Assembly: GCF_020165195.1 (NCBI RefSeq) | Contig: NZ_JAIUHR010000009.1 | Span: 62,001 to 126,000 of the forward strand | Reading direction: 5' to 3' | Length of the DNA: 64,000 nt | DNA from: Mesorhizobium sp. CA14 | GTDB lineage: Bacteria; Pseudomonadota; Alphaproteobacteria; Rhizobiales; Rhizobiaceae | In this document: in pieces, positions 25,825-35,022 of the stretch | How the letters are laid out: each line of letters begins with the position of its first letter | Numbering within the stretch: position 1 is the first letter of the stretch | Notes under the pieces: generated by a model | Databases searched by the model: none | What the model was told of the DNA's origin: nothing | The model's input: only the letters and a program-made list of their open reading frames with translations | Made by a program: the position numbers and the translations under genes

Positions 25825-25915
25825 GGGAATAGGGCAGTAAGGCAGTAGAGGAATAGGTGGAAGACGCGACGTCGACGCAGTTCCGATTTACCTACTGCCT
25901 TACTGCCCTATTCCC
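25825..25915. terminator. 24-bp perfect inverted repeat between convergent genes
   Basis: GGGAATAGGGCAGTAAGGCA and the next four bases (25825-25848) are exactly reverse-complemented at 25892-25915. The repeat begins five bases after the sulfotransferase stop and ends two bases before the end of the convergent DUF2270 gene, so it can end both transcripts. The length and perfection suggest a mobile palindromic repeat reused as terminator. Confidence 0.75.
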
Positions 25916-25916
25916 C

Positions 25917-26699
25917 TTAGACATGCACGTCGCCGAAGGACAGCTCCCCGTCGTCGGCGCGGATCAGGAACGCCGCGGCAAGCAGCGCGAGGTAGCAGCC
26001 GGCCACGCCGCACACGACGACGACGCCGGGGATTGGGCCGAGCGTCGCCACCCGGAACGTATCGACGAGCGAGGCGCCGAAGCCGATGGGAGAGCCTTCA
26101 CGCGACAGGCTCGGCGTGGTGATCTTCAGAATCCAGGCAAGCAGCAGGATCGTGTACATGAAGATGTAGTTGCGGCGCAGCCGGCGGATCAGCGCCGCGC
26201 GCTGCGTGATCAGGAAACGCGGCGAGCGCAGGCCTTCGCCGAGGATGGCGAGCCAGTTGGAAGCGTAGTCCGGCTGTGGCGAAAAAATCTGCGCGAAGTA
26301 GTAGCGCTCGAACTGCCGCACACGGGCGCGGTAGACGTCGAAAAAACGGTAGCGCCGCGCCTCGATCCACAACAACAGCGTGATCAGGAGCATGGCGAAC
26401 AAAAGCACGCCGTGATGCGCGCTGGGCGTCGACAGCGACACCGACAGCATCGCTGCCACCACGGTGATCGCCCAGTTGCTGGTGCGGTCGAGCCGGTCGC
26501 GCCACCCGGCCATGCGCGCGATCTCGGCGCGGTGGAAATGCGACAGCGTCGTGGTGAATTCAGCGGAGCTGAGCTTCAGCGCCAGCGTGTCGGAAGCTCG
26601 CGGCGGTGCGGCCTTCTCGGTGGATCTTGCCGGCGCAGCCACCTCTGTCGACCTCGCCACAGCCGCGTCTGTGGATTTTGCGGCATTCGTCTGGGACAT
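25917..26699 (-). CDS. DUF2270 membrane protein
   Basis: 260 residues. A disordered N-terminal tail rich in Ala, Ser and Thr contains a threefold-repeated segment: VARSTEVAAP, then ARSTEKAAPP. The conserved domain starts at FTTTLSHFHRAEIARMAGWRDRLDRTSNWA, the DUF2270 hallmark, followed by paired hydrophobic segments (about 78-112 and 175-250) and the motif LWIEARRYRFFDVYRARVR. Inner-membrane protein of unknown function, conserved in alphaproteobacteria and archaea. Confidence 0.85.
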   Translation of the reverse strand: MSQTNAAKSTDAAVARSTEVAAPARSTEKAAPPRASDTLALKLSSAEFTTTLSHFHRAEIARMAGWRDRLDRTSNWAITVVAAMLSVSLSTPSAHHGVLLFAMLLITLLLWIEARRYRFFDVYRARVRQFERYYFAQIFSPQPDYASNWLAILGEGLRSPRFLITQRAALIRRLRRNYIFMYTILLLAWILKITTPSLSREGSPIGFGASLVDTFRVATLGPIPGVVVVCGVAGCYLALLAAAFLIRADDGELSFGDVHV

Positions 26700-26818
26700 T
26701 CTGCCATGCGCCTCCCGCCGCCATGGCCGGCCGTCCTCGCCTTAACATCGACCGGCCACACCCCTGTCTCTTCAACGTGCGGCCGGCCAGAATGTTCCCA
26801 CCTTTTCAGGCGGATAGA

Positions 26819-27025
26819 TCAGGATGCAAGTGGGGGAAGACCGCCATTCGCGCGCCGCGGAAAGGGCAGCACGTCGGCAATCGGCCGGGCATGCTGGGCT
26901 GCCGCCACAGCCTCGATCACAAGGTCGAGCGCCGCGAGCGCGGCGCGGCTCGTTTCATCGTCGCCGCGCAGGTAATGGCACGCCCGGTCGAGGTGTAGGT
27001 GGGCGGCGGCAAAGTCGCTTTTCAT
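26819..27025 (-). CDS. Small hypothetical protein, 68 residues
   Basis: From the ATG at 27025 (AAGGAGA at good spacing) it reads MKSDFAAAHLHLDRACHYLR, then TSRAALAALDLVIEAVAAAQ and a Pro-rich end ADVLPFPRR. Two amphipathic helices are likely. Resembles small rhizobial proteins with a helical core. No known domain. It lies 119 bases upstream of the DUF2270 gene on the same strand and could be co-transcribed with it. Confidence 0.6.
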   Translation of the reverse strand: MKSDFAAAHLHLDRACHYLRGDDETSRAALAALDLVIEAVAAAQHARPIADVLPFPRRANGGLPPLAS

Positions 27026-27126
27026 CAGCTTCTCCTTGTTGCCCCGCCTCGGCGGCCAACATCGTCGAGTCGCTTTACCGGGAAGCAAAGATCGGCGGCA
27101 GCATTTGATTAGAATTGTAGGAAGCG

Positions 27127-27293
27127 TTTCCTCGCCCCCGCAAAGCGGGGAGAGGTGTCCGCGAAGCGGACGGAGAGGGGCTTCGTAGGGCGGAAGTCCT
27201 CCTCTTCGAAGTGCTTTTGCCGGTCGAACCGGCGCTCCCCTCTCCGTCTCGGCTTCGCCGAGCCACCTCTCCCCATTTCATGGGGCGAGGAAA
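27127..27293. repeat. Palindromic intergenic repeat, family A (copy 2)
   Basis: Outer arms TTTCCTCGCCCC and GGGGCGAGGAAA are exact inverted copies; inside are GGGGAGAGGTG and CACCTCTCCCC, then two small hairpins (TCCGCGAAGCGGA and CTCGGCTTCGCCGAG). Same modules as at 2030-2198 but in reverse order, and in the same order as 63177-63340. It occupies most of the 341-base gap before the antiporter gene. Confidence 0.85.
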
Positions 27294-27366
27294 TGGCTGC
27301 CGCCCCCGTGCAACCGATCCTTACGCCAGACCGTTATGTCCGGGCGAGGAATGAGGGGTGCATAAA

Positions 27367-29670
27367 TTGCCCAACATGCTCAATCGGGGAGCGTCGCTGT
27401 CGGTCTGGATCGCGCTTGGTGCTGTGGCGCTCGCCTTGATGCCCACCGTAGCTTTCTCCGCCGAAAAAACCGGCATGTCCTCGGAGGGCATTTTCGTTGC
27501 CGAGTTGATCCTGCTTCTGGTCGTCGGCCGCGGCATCGGTGAAGTGCTTGAGGCGCTTGGGCAGCCGGCGGTGATGGGCCAATTGATCGGCGGCATCCTG
27601 CTCGGACCTTCGCTGCTCGGCTGGGTCTGGCCGGCGGCCGAGCGGCTGGTCTTTGCTGGCGACGCCTCGCAGAAATCGATGATCAACGCCATCGCTCAGC
27701 TCGGCGTCTTGATGCTGCTCCTGCTTACCGGCATGGAAACCGATCTCAGGCTCGTGCGCCGCGTCGGCCGCGCCTGTTTTTCCATCTCGGCCGCCGGGGT
27801 GGCCGTGCCCTTCGCGCTCGGTTTCATCGCCGCGCAGTTCATGCCCGACACGCTGCTTGCCGCCGGCAGCGAGCGCATCGTCGCCGGGCTGTTCCTCGGC
27901 ACCGCGCTTTCCATTTCCTCGGTCAAGATCGTCGCCATGGTGGTGCGCGACATGAACTTCATGCGCCGGGATCTCGGTCAGGTCATCGTCTCCTCGGCGA
28001 TCATTGAGGATACGATCGGCTGGGTGATCATCGCCATCACCATCGGCATCGCCACCCAGGGACGGATCGAGATCGGCAGCCTGGCCTTCACCATTGCTGG
28101 CGTTGCCGCCTTCATGGCGTTTTCCTTCACGCTCGGACGCCGCATCGTCTTCGACGCCATCCGCTGGACCAACGACACCTTCCGCTCCGAATATGCGGTG
28201 GTCACCGTCATCCTCGCCATCATGGGCGTGATGGCTTTGATCACCGACCTGATCGGCGTTCACACCGTGCTTGGCGCCTTCGTCGCCGGAATACTGGTGG
28301 GCGAATCGCCGATCCTGTCTCGTCACATCGAAGGGCAATTGCGTGGCATCATCACGGCGCTCTTCATGCCGGTGTTCTTCGGCGTCGCCGGCCTGTCGGC
28401 CGACCTCACCGTGCTTGCCGATCCTCAGCTCGCGCTGCTCACGGTGGCGCTGGTGGTGATCGCCTCGATCGGCAAGTTCGGCGGCGCCTTCATCGGCGCC
28501 GAGGTTGCCGGCATGAGCCGCGCCGAGGGCATTGCGGTGGGCTGCGGCATGAATGCGCGAGGCTCGACGGAGGTGATCGTCGCCTCGATCGGCCTGTCGA
28601 TGGGTGTGCTCTCGCACAACCTCTTCACCATGATCGTCACCATGGCGGTCATCACCACCTTGGCCATGCCTCCGACATTGCGCTGGGCGCTGCGCCGGCT
28701 GCCGATCGGCGAGCAGGAAAAGAAACGCCTGGAGCGCGAGGAGATCGACCAGCGCGGCTTCGTCGCCAATCTGGAGCGGCTCCTGGTTGTGGTCGACGAA
28801 GGCATCGTTGGCCGCTTCGCCGCCTATCTCGCCGGCGTCATCGGTGCCGGCAAGCCGACGACCGTGCTGCATTCCAGCGGCGAGATCGATGCCGAGCCGA
28901 CCGAAGGCCTGCATCTGGAGGAAATCGAGAAAGGTGCGGAGGACAGCCGCGAGGCGGCCAGGAAATCCGACGAGACGCCGGTGCGCGAAGCGCCGGTCAC
29001 CCGTCGCCAGCATGAGGAGCTCTCGACCGACGCGGTCGCCAAGGAAGCGCGCAAGGGCTACGGCATGCTGCTCGTCGGCCTCGGCCGCGCGGTCACTTCC
29101 AAGGGCGCATTCTCGCATCGGCTGAACGAGGTCGCCGGCGCCTTCGACGGGCCGCTCTGCCTGGTGTTGAAGCCGGCGACCGCAGGCCGTCAGATGCCGC
29201 AGCTCGGCCCGGAAGCCGGCAAGATATTGGTGCCGGTCAACGGCACGGCGGTCGCCCGCCGCGGCGCCGAACTGGCGCTGGCAATAGCGGCGGTCACTGG
29301 CGCGTCGGTCAAGATGCTCTATGTCGCCAGGGTCGGTCGCGACGAGCTACGCGACACCGTCTCGCACCGCCGCAGGGAAGCGGTGCTGAAGGACATCGTC
29401 GCCCTTGCCGACCGCTATGGCGTCGAGACCGAGACGGCGATCCGCAGCAGAGCCGCCGCCGCCGATGCGATCGCTCGCCAGGCCGGCCGCAACGTTGCAC
29501 TGATCGTCATGGGCGTGGCGCGGCGCCAGGGCAAGGAGCTGATCTTCGGCGAGACGACGACCGGCGTCCTGCGGCGCAGCCCATGCCCGGTGGTGCTGAT
29601 CTCCGACGAGCGGGTGAAGCGCGACGAGAGCGACCGCGAGGCAGTGCGCACGGGCACGGGGACCGGGTGA
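27367..29670 (+). CDS. CPA2-family cation:proton antiporter with C-terminal universal-stress domain
   Basis: About 767 residues. An N-terminal signal-like helix precedes the Na+/H+ exchanger domain (about 40-430, a dozen hydrophobic segments), with GQLIGGILLGPSLLG and FVAGILVGESP typical of KefB/GerN-type monovalent cation:proton antiporters. A charged linker (about 490-560) leads to a universal-stress-protein-like domain with KILVPVNGTAVARRGAELAL and VVLISDE near the end. Such domains bind nucleotides and may gate transport. Start: AGGGG lies eight bases before the TTG at 27367; the ATG at 27376 and GTG at 27358 are alternatives. It stands alone between repeat elements. Confidence 0.87.
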   Translation: MPNMLNRGASLSVWIALGAVALALMPTVAFSAEKTGMSSEGIFVAELILLLVVGRGIGEVLEALGQPAVMGQLIGGILLGPSLLGWVWPAAERLVFAGDASQKSMINAIAQLGVLMLLLLTGMETDLRLVRRVGRACFSISAAGVAVPFALGFIAAQFMPDTLLAAGSERIVAGLFLGTALSISSVKIVAMVVRDMNFMRRDLGQVIVSSAIIEDTIGWVIIAITIGIATQGRIEIGSLAFTIAGVAAFMAFSFTLGRRIVFDAIRWTNDTFRSEYAVVTVILAIMGVMALITDLIGVHTVLGAFVAGILVGESPILSRHIEGQLRGIITALFMPVFFGVAGLSADLTVLADPQLALLTVALVVIASIGKFGGAFIGAEVAGMSRAEGIAVGCGMNARGSTEVIVASIGLSMGVLSHNLFTMIVTMAVITTLAMPPTLRWALRRLPIGEQEKKRLEREEIDQRGFVANLERLLVVVDEGIVGRFAAYLAGVIGAGKPTTVLHSSGEIDAEPTEGLHLEEIEKGAEDSREAARKSDETPVREAPVTRRQHEELSTDAVAKEARKGYGMLLVGLGRAVTSKGAFSHRLNEVAGAFDGPLCLVLKPATAGRQMPQLGPEAGKILVPVNGTAVARRGAELALAIAAVTGASVKMLYVARVGRDELRDTVSHRRREAVLKDIVALADRYGVETETAIRSRAAAADAIARQAGRNVALIVMGVARRQGKELIFGETTTGVLRRSPCPVVLISDERVKRDESDREAVRTGTGTG

Positions 29671-29680
29671 GGGGATTGGC

Positions 29681-29707
29681 TAATCTCCCCCGCAAGGGGG
29701 GAGATCA
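29681..29707. repeat. Short family B repeat core
   Basis: ATCTCCCCCGCAAGGGGGGAG, a hairpin identical in core to the family B arms at 21907 and 60463. It lies between the convergent antiporter and MFS genes and may act as a terminator for both. Confidence 0.65.
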
Positions 29708-29719
29708 CATCAGCAGGTC

Positions 29720-30928
29720 TCAAGCCATCTGCAGCTTCTGCCGGCTTGGCTGCGGCGGGAAAGCGATGGCGATGCCGGCGGCACCCAGTCCGATCAGCGC
29801 CGAGCCGATGAACAGCCAGTGGTAGCTGGCGGTGGCATCATAAATCATGCCGCCGGCGAGCGGCCCGAGCGACATGCCGAGGCTGGAGAGCATCGTGGCC
29901 GCGCCGAGGATGGTGCCGATGATGCGCAGGCCGAAATATTCGCGCGCCAGCACCGCGTAAAGCGGCATCACGCCGCCATAGGTGGCGCCGAAGATGACGG
30001 CCAGAAGGTAGAACTGCTCGAGCTGGCCGACGGTGAGGTAAGCGGCGATCACCAGTCCCTGGATGGCGAGCCCGGTGACCAGCACCGGCTTCACGCCAAG
30101 CCGGTCGCCGAGCACGCCATAGAGCACGCGCCCGCCAAGGCCGGCCAGCCCCTCGACGCTGTAGATCGACACGGCCGCCATCGGCGCGACGCCGCAGGAC
30201 ATGGCATAGCTCACCATATGGAAGATCGGGCCCGAATGCGCCGCGCAGCAGGCAAAGAAGGTGAGGCCGAGCACGATGAATTGCGGCGAGCGGAGCGCCT
30301 GGCCGACGCTCATGCCGGGATCATTGGTGACGGGCGCCGGCGTCCCGTCGCTCACCGCGGCCACGGCCGGCGGCTGGCGCACCAGCAAGACGGCGGGCAA
30401 AAGCAGCACCCAGGCCACCACGCCGATATCGAACATGGCGGTGCGCCAGTCATAGGCGGTGATCAGCCAGCGGGCGAAGGGCGAGATCGTCATCGGCGCG
30501 ACGCCCATCCCGGCCGAGACCAATGAGACGGCAAGGCTGCGGTTGGTGTCGAACCAGGCGGTGGTGAGCGCGATCATCGGTGCGAAGAAGGCGCTGGCCG
30601 CCAGCCCGACGATGATGCCGTAGCTCAATTGGAAGACGATGAGCGAGGTGGCCCGGCTCGCCACCACCAGCGACAGACCAAGCAACACCGCGCCGGCAAG
30701 CACCACGGGCCTGGCGCCGACCCGATCATAGATCGCGCCCCAGGCGAAGCCGCCGAGGCCCATCACCAGGAAATTCAAGGTCATGGCGCTGGAAATGCCG
30801 GTGCGCGACCAGTTCGTGTCGAGCGACATCGGCTCCAGGAAGATCGCCAGCGAAAACATGGCGCCAAGCGCCACGCAGGTCATCAGCGCGCCGGCCGCGA
30901 CGATGACCCAACGATAGGAATGGTTCAT
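29720..30928 (-). CDS. MFS transporter, oxalate/formate-antiporter-like group
   Basis: 402 residues with about twelve hydrophobic segments. The pattern GLGGFAWGAIYDRVGARPVV is motif A, and the second half has a matching GRVLYGVLGDRLGVKPVLV, as expected for a 6+6 MFS fold. The N-terminal FSLAIFLEPM and the repeated motif layout resemble the OFA and monocarboxylate carrier groups, so an organic anion substrate is plausible but not proven. Inner membrane. Single gene with a 260-base upstream region shared with the divergent VOC gene. Confidence 0.83.
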   Translation of the reverse strand: MNHSYRWVIVAAGALMTCVALGAMFSLAIFLEPMSLDTNWSRTGISSAMTLNFLVMGLGGFAWGAIYDRVGARPVVLAGAVLLGLSLVVASRATSLIVFQLSYGIIVGLAASAFFAPMIALTTAWFDTNRSLAVSLVSAGMGVAPMTISPFARWLITAYDWRTAMFDIGVVAWVLLLPAVLLVRQPPAVAAVSDGTPAPVTNDPGMSVGQALRSPQFIVLGLTFFACCAAHSGPIFHMVSYAMSCGVAPMAAVSIYSVEGLAGLGGRVLYGVLGDRLGVKPVLVTGLAIQGLVIAAYLTVGQLEQFYLLAVIFGATYGGVMPLYAVLAREYFGLRIIGTILGAATMLSSLGMSLGPLAGGMIYDATASYHWLFIGSALIGLGAAGIAIAFPPQPSRQKLQMA

Positions 30929-31188
30929 GATACTGCTCCCATGCCGTAAGGCATCCTGTTTGATGCGGCACGGTTTTTCCAGTCCACCGGGCCGTTTGCG
31001 TCCGAAGGACGCCGGGGCGGGAGCCGATCCTACAATCTGGTTGCATTTTTTATCTGGATTTTTTTGAGGGACCGATTTCGGCGTCCCGGGCGCTGTCCCG
31101 CGCGTGGCTGAGTGTCAGCTGCCGGCAGCGCCGTCATTGACCGCACATCCGTCCCATCTAGATTTGACCTCCCAACCAGGAGCATCCC

Positions 31189-31608
31189 ATGGAACTCTAT
31201 CGCGGCCGGCTCATCGATCACCTTCACCTGGTGGTGCGCGACATCGAGGCCAGCCGGCGCTTCTACAGCAGCCTGTTCGAAGTGCTGGGCATCCCGATCG
31301 GCGGTGGCGCTGAGGACCATTTCTGGGCCGATGAGCTGTTCGTCTCGAGCCCCGACAGCCGTTCCGCCCAAGGTGTGCTCACCGGCCGTCACCATCTCGC
31401 CTTCCAGGCCAAGGACCGCGCCATGGTCGACGCCTTCTACCACGCCGGGCTTGCCGCCGGCGGCAAGGACAATGGCGCGCCGGGCGAGCGCCGCTACCAT
31501 CCCGGCTACTACGCCTGCTTCCTGCTCGACCCCGACGGCAACAACGTCGAGGCGGTGTTTCATGGGCCGGCGAAGCGGAGCGCGGATGCGGTGGAGATCA
31601 GTTTTTAA
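31189..31608 (+). CDS. VOC-family protein
   Basis: 139 residues. Single VOC unit: IDHLHLVVRDIEASRRFYSS, then HHLAFQAKDRAMVDAFYHAG and the C-terminal YYACFLLDPDGNNVEAVFH. The metal-ligand pattern is plausible (His in HLHLVV, His in HHLAF, Glu in NNVEAVF), matching glyoxalase-like or dioxygenase-like proteins. AGGAG lies upstream of the ATG. It is divergent from the MFS gene and is followed directly by a hairpin that contains its stop codon. Confidence 0.83.
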   Translation: MELYRGRLIDHLHLVVRDIEASRRFYSSLFEVLGIPIGGGAEDHFWADELFVSSPDSRSAQGVLTGRHHLAFQAKDRAMVDAFYHAGLAAGGKDNGAPGERRYHPGYYACFLLDPDGNNVEAVFHGPAKRSADAVEISF

Positions 31609-31645
31609 AGCGCGTCGCGATCTTCAGGTTCATCCACGCGCTTTA
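31606..31645 (+). terminator. Hairpin at the end of the VOC gene
   Basis: TAAAGCGCGT (31606-31615, including the stop codon) pairs with ACGCGCTTTA (31636-31645), a perfect 10-bp stem. T-runs are weak, but the sequence lies between convergent genes. AAAGCGCGTCGCGATC-type elements recur in rhizobial genomes, so this is probably also a dispersed repeat. Confidence 0.6.
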
Positions 31646-31726
31646 GGGTTTTGACCCTACGCATGTCTTTGCCCCAAACCCGCTCTCACCCTCGAGACAT
31701 GCCTTGGGGAAGGCGCCGGTGCGCTT

Positions 31727-32620
31727 CTATTCCTTCACCGCGCCCGTCATCGACGAAACATAGTGCTCGACGAAGAAGGAATAGAGCACCACCACGGGCA
31801 GCGAGCCGATCAGCGCGCCGGCCATCAGCGCGCCCCATTCGTAGACATCGGAGCGAACGAGTTCGGTGAGCACGCCGACCGGCACCGTCTTTTTCTCCGA
31901 AGACTGGATGAAGGTCAGCGCATAGATGAACTCATTCCAGGACAAGGTGAAGGCGAAGATGCCGGCCGAGATCAGGCCGGGCACCGACAGCGGCAGCACG
32001 ATCTTGGTGAGGATCTGCCAGCGGCTCGCGCCATCGATGAGCGCGCATTCCTCCAACTCGAAGGGGATCGAGCGGAAGTAGCCCATCAGAAGCCAAGTGC
32101 AGAACGGGATGAGGAAGGTCGGATAGGTCAGGATCAGCGCGAACGGCGTGTCGTAAAGACCGAGGTTGAACACCATCACCGACAGCGGAATGAACAGGAT
32201 AGAGGGCGGCACGAGATAGGCGAGGAAGACGGCGAGGCCAACCTGCCGCGCGCCCGAAAACCTCAGCCGCTCGATCGCATAGGCGGCAAGCACGGCAGCC
32301 GCCAGCGACAGGAAAGTTGCGGCGGTCGAAATGATGATCGTGTTGAGCAGCCAACCTGGATAGGAGGTCTCGAAGAGCAAGTAGCGGATGTGCTCCAGCG
32401 TCGGATGCACGACCCAGAACGGATTGTAGTTCACATAGTCGGTCATCTCGAGATTGGGCTTAACCGCCGTGATCGTCATCCAGTAGAACGGAAACAGCAG
32501 CACGATCAGAAACACCAGCAGCGGCAGATAGACCGTCACCACCCGCCGCGGAAGGCTTTGCAGGTAGCCCATGCCGCCTTCGTCGGTCTCCAGGCGCTCG
32601 ACTCCCTTGATCGCGGCCAT
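31727..32620 (-). CDS. Sugar ABC transporter permease (MalG type)
   Basis: 297 residues with six membrane segments. The conserved EAA loop reads FELEECALIDGASRWQILTKIVLPLSVPGL (about 190-219), where the cytoplasmic ATPase docks. The C-terminal half shows SWNEFIYALTF. Inner-membrane permease of the CUT1 class, pairing with the MalF-type permease encoded one base upstream. Last gene of the four-gene importer operon (ATPase, binding protein, two permeases). An oligosaccharide or polyol substrate is likely; sequence alone does not identify it. Confidence 0.92.
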   Translation of the reverse strand: MAAIKGVERLETDEGGMGYLQSLPRRVVTVYLPLLVFLIVLLFPFYWMTITAVKPNLEMTDYVNYNPFWVVHPTLEHIRYLLFETSYPGWLLNTIIISTAATFLSLAAAVLAAYAIERLRFSGARQVGLAVFLAYLVPPSILFIPLSVMVFNLGLYDTPFALILTYPTFLIPFCTWLLMGYFRSIPFELEECALIDGASRWQILTKIVLPLSVPGLISAGIFAFTLSWNEFIYALTFIQSSEKKTVPVGVLTELVRSDVYEWGALMAGALIGSLPVVVLYSFFVEHYVSSMTGAVKE

Positions 32621-32621
32621 G

Positions 32622-33560
32622 TCAGTCTCCGCCGCCTTGCTGCCATCTGCGCCGTTGCAGCCCGAAATAGCTGAACAGGATCGCAGCCAGCAGGAAAGGA
32701 ATCATGGCGACCGCGATTGCCGCGCCTTCGCCCAGTTGGCCCCCCGCAATACCGCGCTGGAAGGACAATGTGGCCATCAGATGCGTGGCGTTCACCGGCC
32801 CGCCGCGGGTCAGCACATAGATCAGCTGGAAATCGGTGAAGGTGAACAGCACCGAAAACGTCATCGTGATGGCTATGATCGGCGTGAGCAACGGCAGGGT
32901 CACGTAGCGGAACAGCTGCCAGCGGCTGGCGCCGTCGAGCGTAGCGGCCTCGTAGAGCGATTGCGGAATGGTCTGCAGTCCGGCAAGCAGCGTGATGGCG
33001 ACAAACGGAATGCCGCGCCATACATTGGCCGCGATGACCGAGGCGCGCGCATTGGTCGGGTCACCGAGAAAATTGATGCGGTGGTCGATCAGGCCCATCT
33101 GCTGCAACGCCCAGGACAGGATCGAAAACTGCGAATCGTAGATCCACCAGAAGGCGATGGCCGACAGCACCGTCGGCACGACCCAGGGCAGCAGCACGAC
33201 GGCGCGGAAGAACGACTTGAAGGGCAGCTTCTCATTGAGGATGAGAGCCAGCCAGAGGCCGAGCACGAATTTTAGGATCGAAGCGCTGACCGTGTAAAGC
33301 AGCGTGTTGAACACCGAGAGCCAGAAGACGCTGTCGCTCCACAGATATTCGTAGTTCTCGACGCCGATGAAGATGCCCGGTCGGCCGATGCGTGTGTCGG
33401 TGAAGCCGAGCCAGACGCCGAGCCCGAGCGGATAGGTGAGAAAGACCAGGAGCAGCGCCGCCGCCGGTAGCATGAAGCCGAAGCCGAGAGCGTTCCTGCT
33501 CTCGGCGAGCCGCGACAGGATCGACGGGCGCGACTGAACGGCAACGGACGGCACGGCCAT
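32622..33560 (-). CDS. Sugar ABC transporter permease (MalF type)
   Basis: 312 residues. An N-terminal cytoplasmic tail is followed by six membrane segments; the EAA loop reads SLYEAATLDGASRWQLFRYVTLPLL (about 207-231). AAGGAG precedes the ATG. One base separates its stop from the MalG-type start, so the two permeases are coupled and form the heterodimeric channel. It is separated from the binding-protein gene by a strong intercistronic hairpin at 33598. Confidence 0.92.
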   Translation of the reverse strand: MAVPSVAVQSRPSILSRLAESRNALGFGFMLPAAALLLVFLTYPLGLGVWLGFTDTRIGRPGIFIGVENYEYLWSDSVFWLSVFNTLLYTVSASILKFVLGLWLALILNEKLPFKSFFRAVVLLPWVVPTVLSAIAFWWIYDSQFSILSWALQQMGLIDHRINFLGDPTNARASVIAANVWRGIPFVAITLLAGLQTIPQSLYEAATLDGASRWQLFRYVTLPLLTPIIAITMTFSVLFTFTDFQLIYVLTRGGPVNATHLMATLSFQRGIAGGQLGEGAAIAVAMIPFLLAAILFSYFGLQRRRWQQGGGD

Positions 33561-33597
33561 GGCGCGAGCTCCTTGTTATGCGGGTGGAACTGTGGCT

Positions 33598-33635
33598 GAC
33601 CGCGCTTGGCTTGGGTAAGCCCGCAAAGCGCGGTC
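33598..33635 (-). promoter_or_regulatory. Intercistronic stem-loop in the sugar ABC operon
   Basis: GACCGCGCTT (33598-33607) pairs with AAGCGCGGTC (33626-33635), with an inner GGCTT/AAGCC stem. It lies directly after the binding-protein stop and before the permease genes. Such hairpins commonly protect the upstream message and lower permease output relative to binding protein. Confidence 0.65.
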
Positions 33636-33658
33636 ATCCTGCTTCAGCTACGCCAGTA

Positions 33659-34984
33659 TCAGACGCGGTAATAGCGGTTGGCGCGTTTTTCGGCCTCTTC
33701 CATCGCTTCCTGCGGCGTCGCCTGGCCCGTCACCGCCTTGGCGAACATGTCCACCAGCACGTAATCGGCCATTGTCGCGGCGGATGCATAACCGAGCGGC
33801 CCGGCATAGCCGTTGGGGCGCAGCGTCGCCGAGGCTTTCGCGTAGGCCGCATTGTTAGGGTCGGCCTTCCAAACCGGGTTATTGTCGAAGGCTTTCAGCG
33901 TCTGGCAGCAATAGCCCGCCGACGAAGTGATCCAGTCGGACATTTGCGGGTCCTCGAACATGAACTGCAGATAGGCCTTGGCGGCATTGGGATAGGGCGT
34001 GTAGTTGAAGATGACAGCCGTGGTCACCTGGAAAAGCTCGACCGATTTCCCGACCGGACCGATCGGCATGTTGGTCGTGCGGATGTCCTTGGCGATCTCG
34101 GCCAGCTTCGGGTCCTTGTCCTTGTTGACCTTTGCTGTGTTGTAGACTGAGATGCCGTTGGCGATCACGCTCACTTCCCCGGCCAGGAACGCGCGGTTGT
34201 TGTTGACGTCGAGCCAGCTTTCGGTGCCGGGGATGAAGGTCTTGTAGAGCTCTTGCGCATACTGGATCGCCTTGAGCGTCTCCGGACTGTTGATCGTCAC
34301 CTTGCCCGCTTCGTCGACCATCTGGCCGCCATGGCTCCACAGCAGCCAATGCGCGTAATTGTTGCCGTCGCCAACGCCGTGGCCATGGGTGAAGCCGGCG
34401 GGATGGCCTTTCGCCTTCAACGCCTTGCAAAGCTCCAGGAAACCGGCTGTGTCCTTGGGGAATTCGGAGAAGCCTGCCTCCTTGACCCAGCTTTCGCGGT
34501 AGACGATGGCGTTGCCGATGGTGGCCAGCGGCAAGCCGATGAACTTGCCCTCGCGCGTCGCATATTGTTTCGGGCCGTCATGCCAGCCGCCATACTTCTT
34601 GCCGAGATAATCACCCAGTTCCGACACATCGAGCAGCTTGTCGGGATACTGGTGCGGGTCGTCGAACCAGACGAACATCAGGTCGGGGCCGGAGCCGACA
34701 TTGGCGGCGACCGCCGCTTTGGGACGGATGTCTTCCCAGCTTTCCTTGTCGACGCGCACCTCCACGCCCGTCGCCTCGGTGAACCGCTTGGTATTCTTCA
34801 GCCACTGATCCTCGTCGCCCTGCACGAAGGGCGACCAGCGCAGCAGCCTGAGCTTGGCACCTTCCTCGGGTTTGTAGGTCAGGCCTTGCTGGGCGAAAGC
34901 GCTCGAGCCGACGAAGCGGCTGCCCAGGGCTCCGGCCGCCGCGGCTGCGGTCGTGCGGATTACATCGCGTCTGGTGAACTTCAT
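33659..34984 (-). CDS. Sugar ABC transporter substrate-binding protein (family 1)
   Basis: 441 residues. A twin-arginine-type signal, MKFTRRDVIRTTAAAAAGAL, ends near AFAQQ; the RRDVIR motif suggests Tat export, unusual but known for this family in rhizobia. The mature chain has the extracellular solute-binding fold, with DLMFVWFDDPHQYPDKLLDV in the N-lobe and a C-terminal region rich in aromatic residues that could stack on a sugar. AGGAGG precedes the ATG. It captures substrate in the periplasm for the permease pair. Expression is likely higher than that of the permeases given the hairpin downstream. Confidence 0.9.
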   Translation of the reverse strand: MKFTRRDVIRTTAAAAAGALGSRFVGSSAFAQQGLTYKPEEGAKLRLLRWSPFVQGDEDQWLKNTKRFTEATGVEVRVDKESWEDIRPKAAVAANVGSGPDLMFVWFDDPHQYPDKLLDVSELGDYLGKKYGGWHDGPKQYATREGKFIGLPLATIGNAIVYRESWVKEAGFSEFPKDTAGFLELCKALKAKGHPAGFTHGHGVGDGNNYAHWLLWSHGGQMVDEAGKVTINSPETLKAIQYAQELYKTFIPGTESWLDVNNNRAFLAGEVSVIANGISVYNTAKVNKDKDPKLAEIAKDIRTTNMPIGPVGKSVELFQVTTAVIFNYTPYPNAAKAYLQFMFEDPQMSDWITSSAGYCCQTLKAFDNNPVWKADPNNAAYAKASATLRPNGYAGPLGYASAATMADYVLVDMFAKAVTGQATPQEAMEEAEKRANRYYRV

Positions 34985-35022
34985 GCTCGTTTCCTCCTGT
35001 TGCTCCTGTCGTTGCCTGGTTT

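Noticed and set aside
27334..29118. 594-codon minus-strand open frame opposite the antiporter
   Set aside because: Composition is His/Asp/Glu/Arg-rich as expected for an antisense frame of a membrane protein gene in GC-rich DNA.
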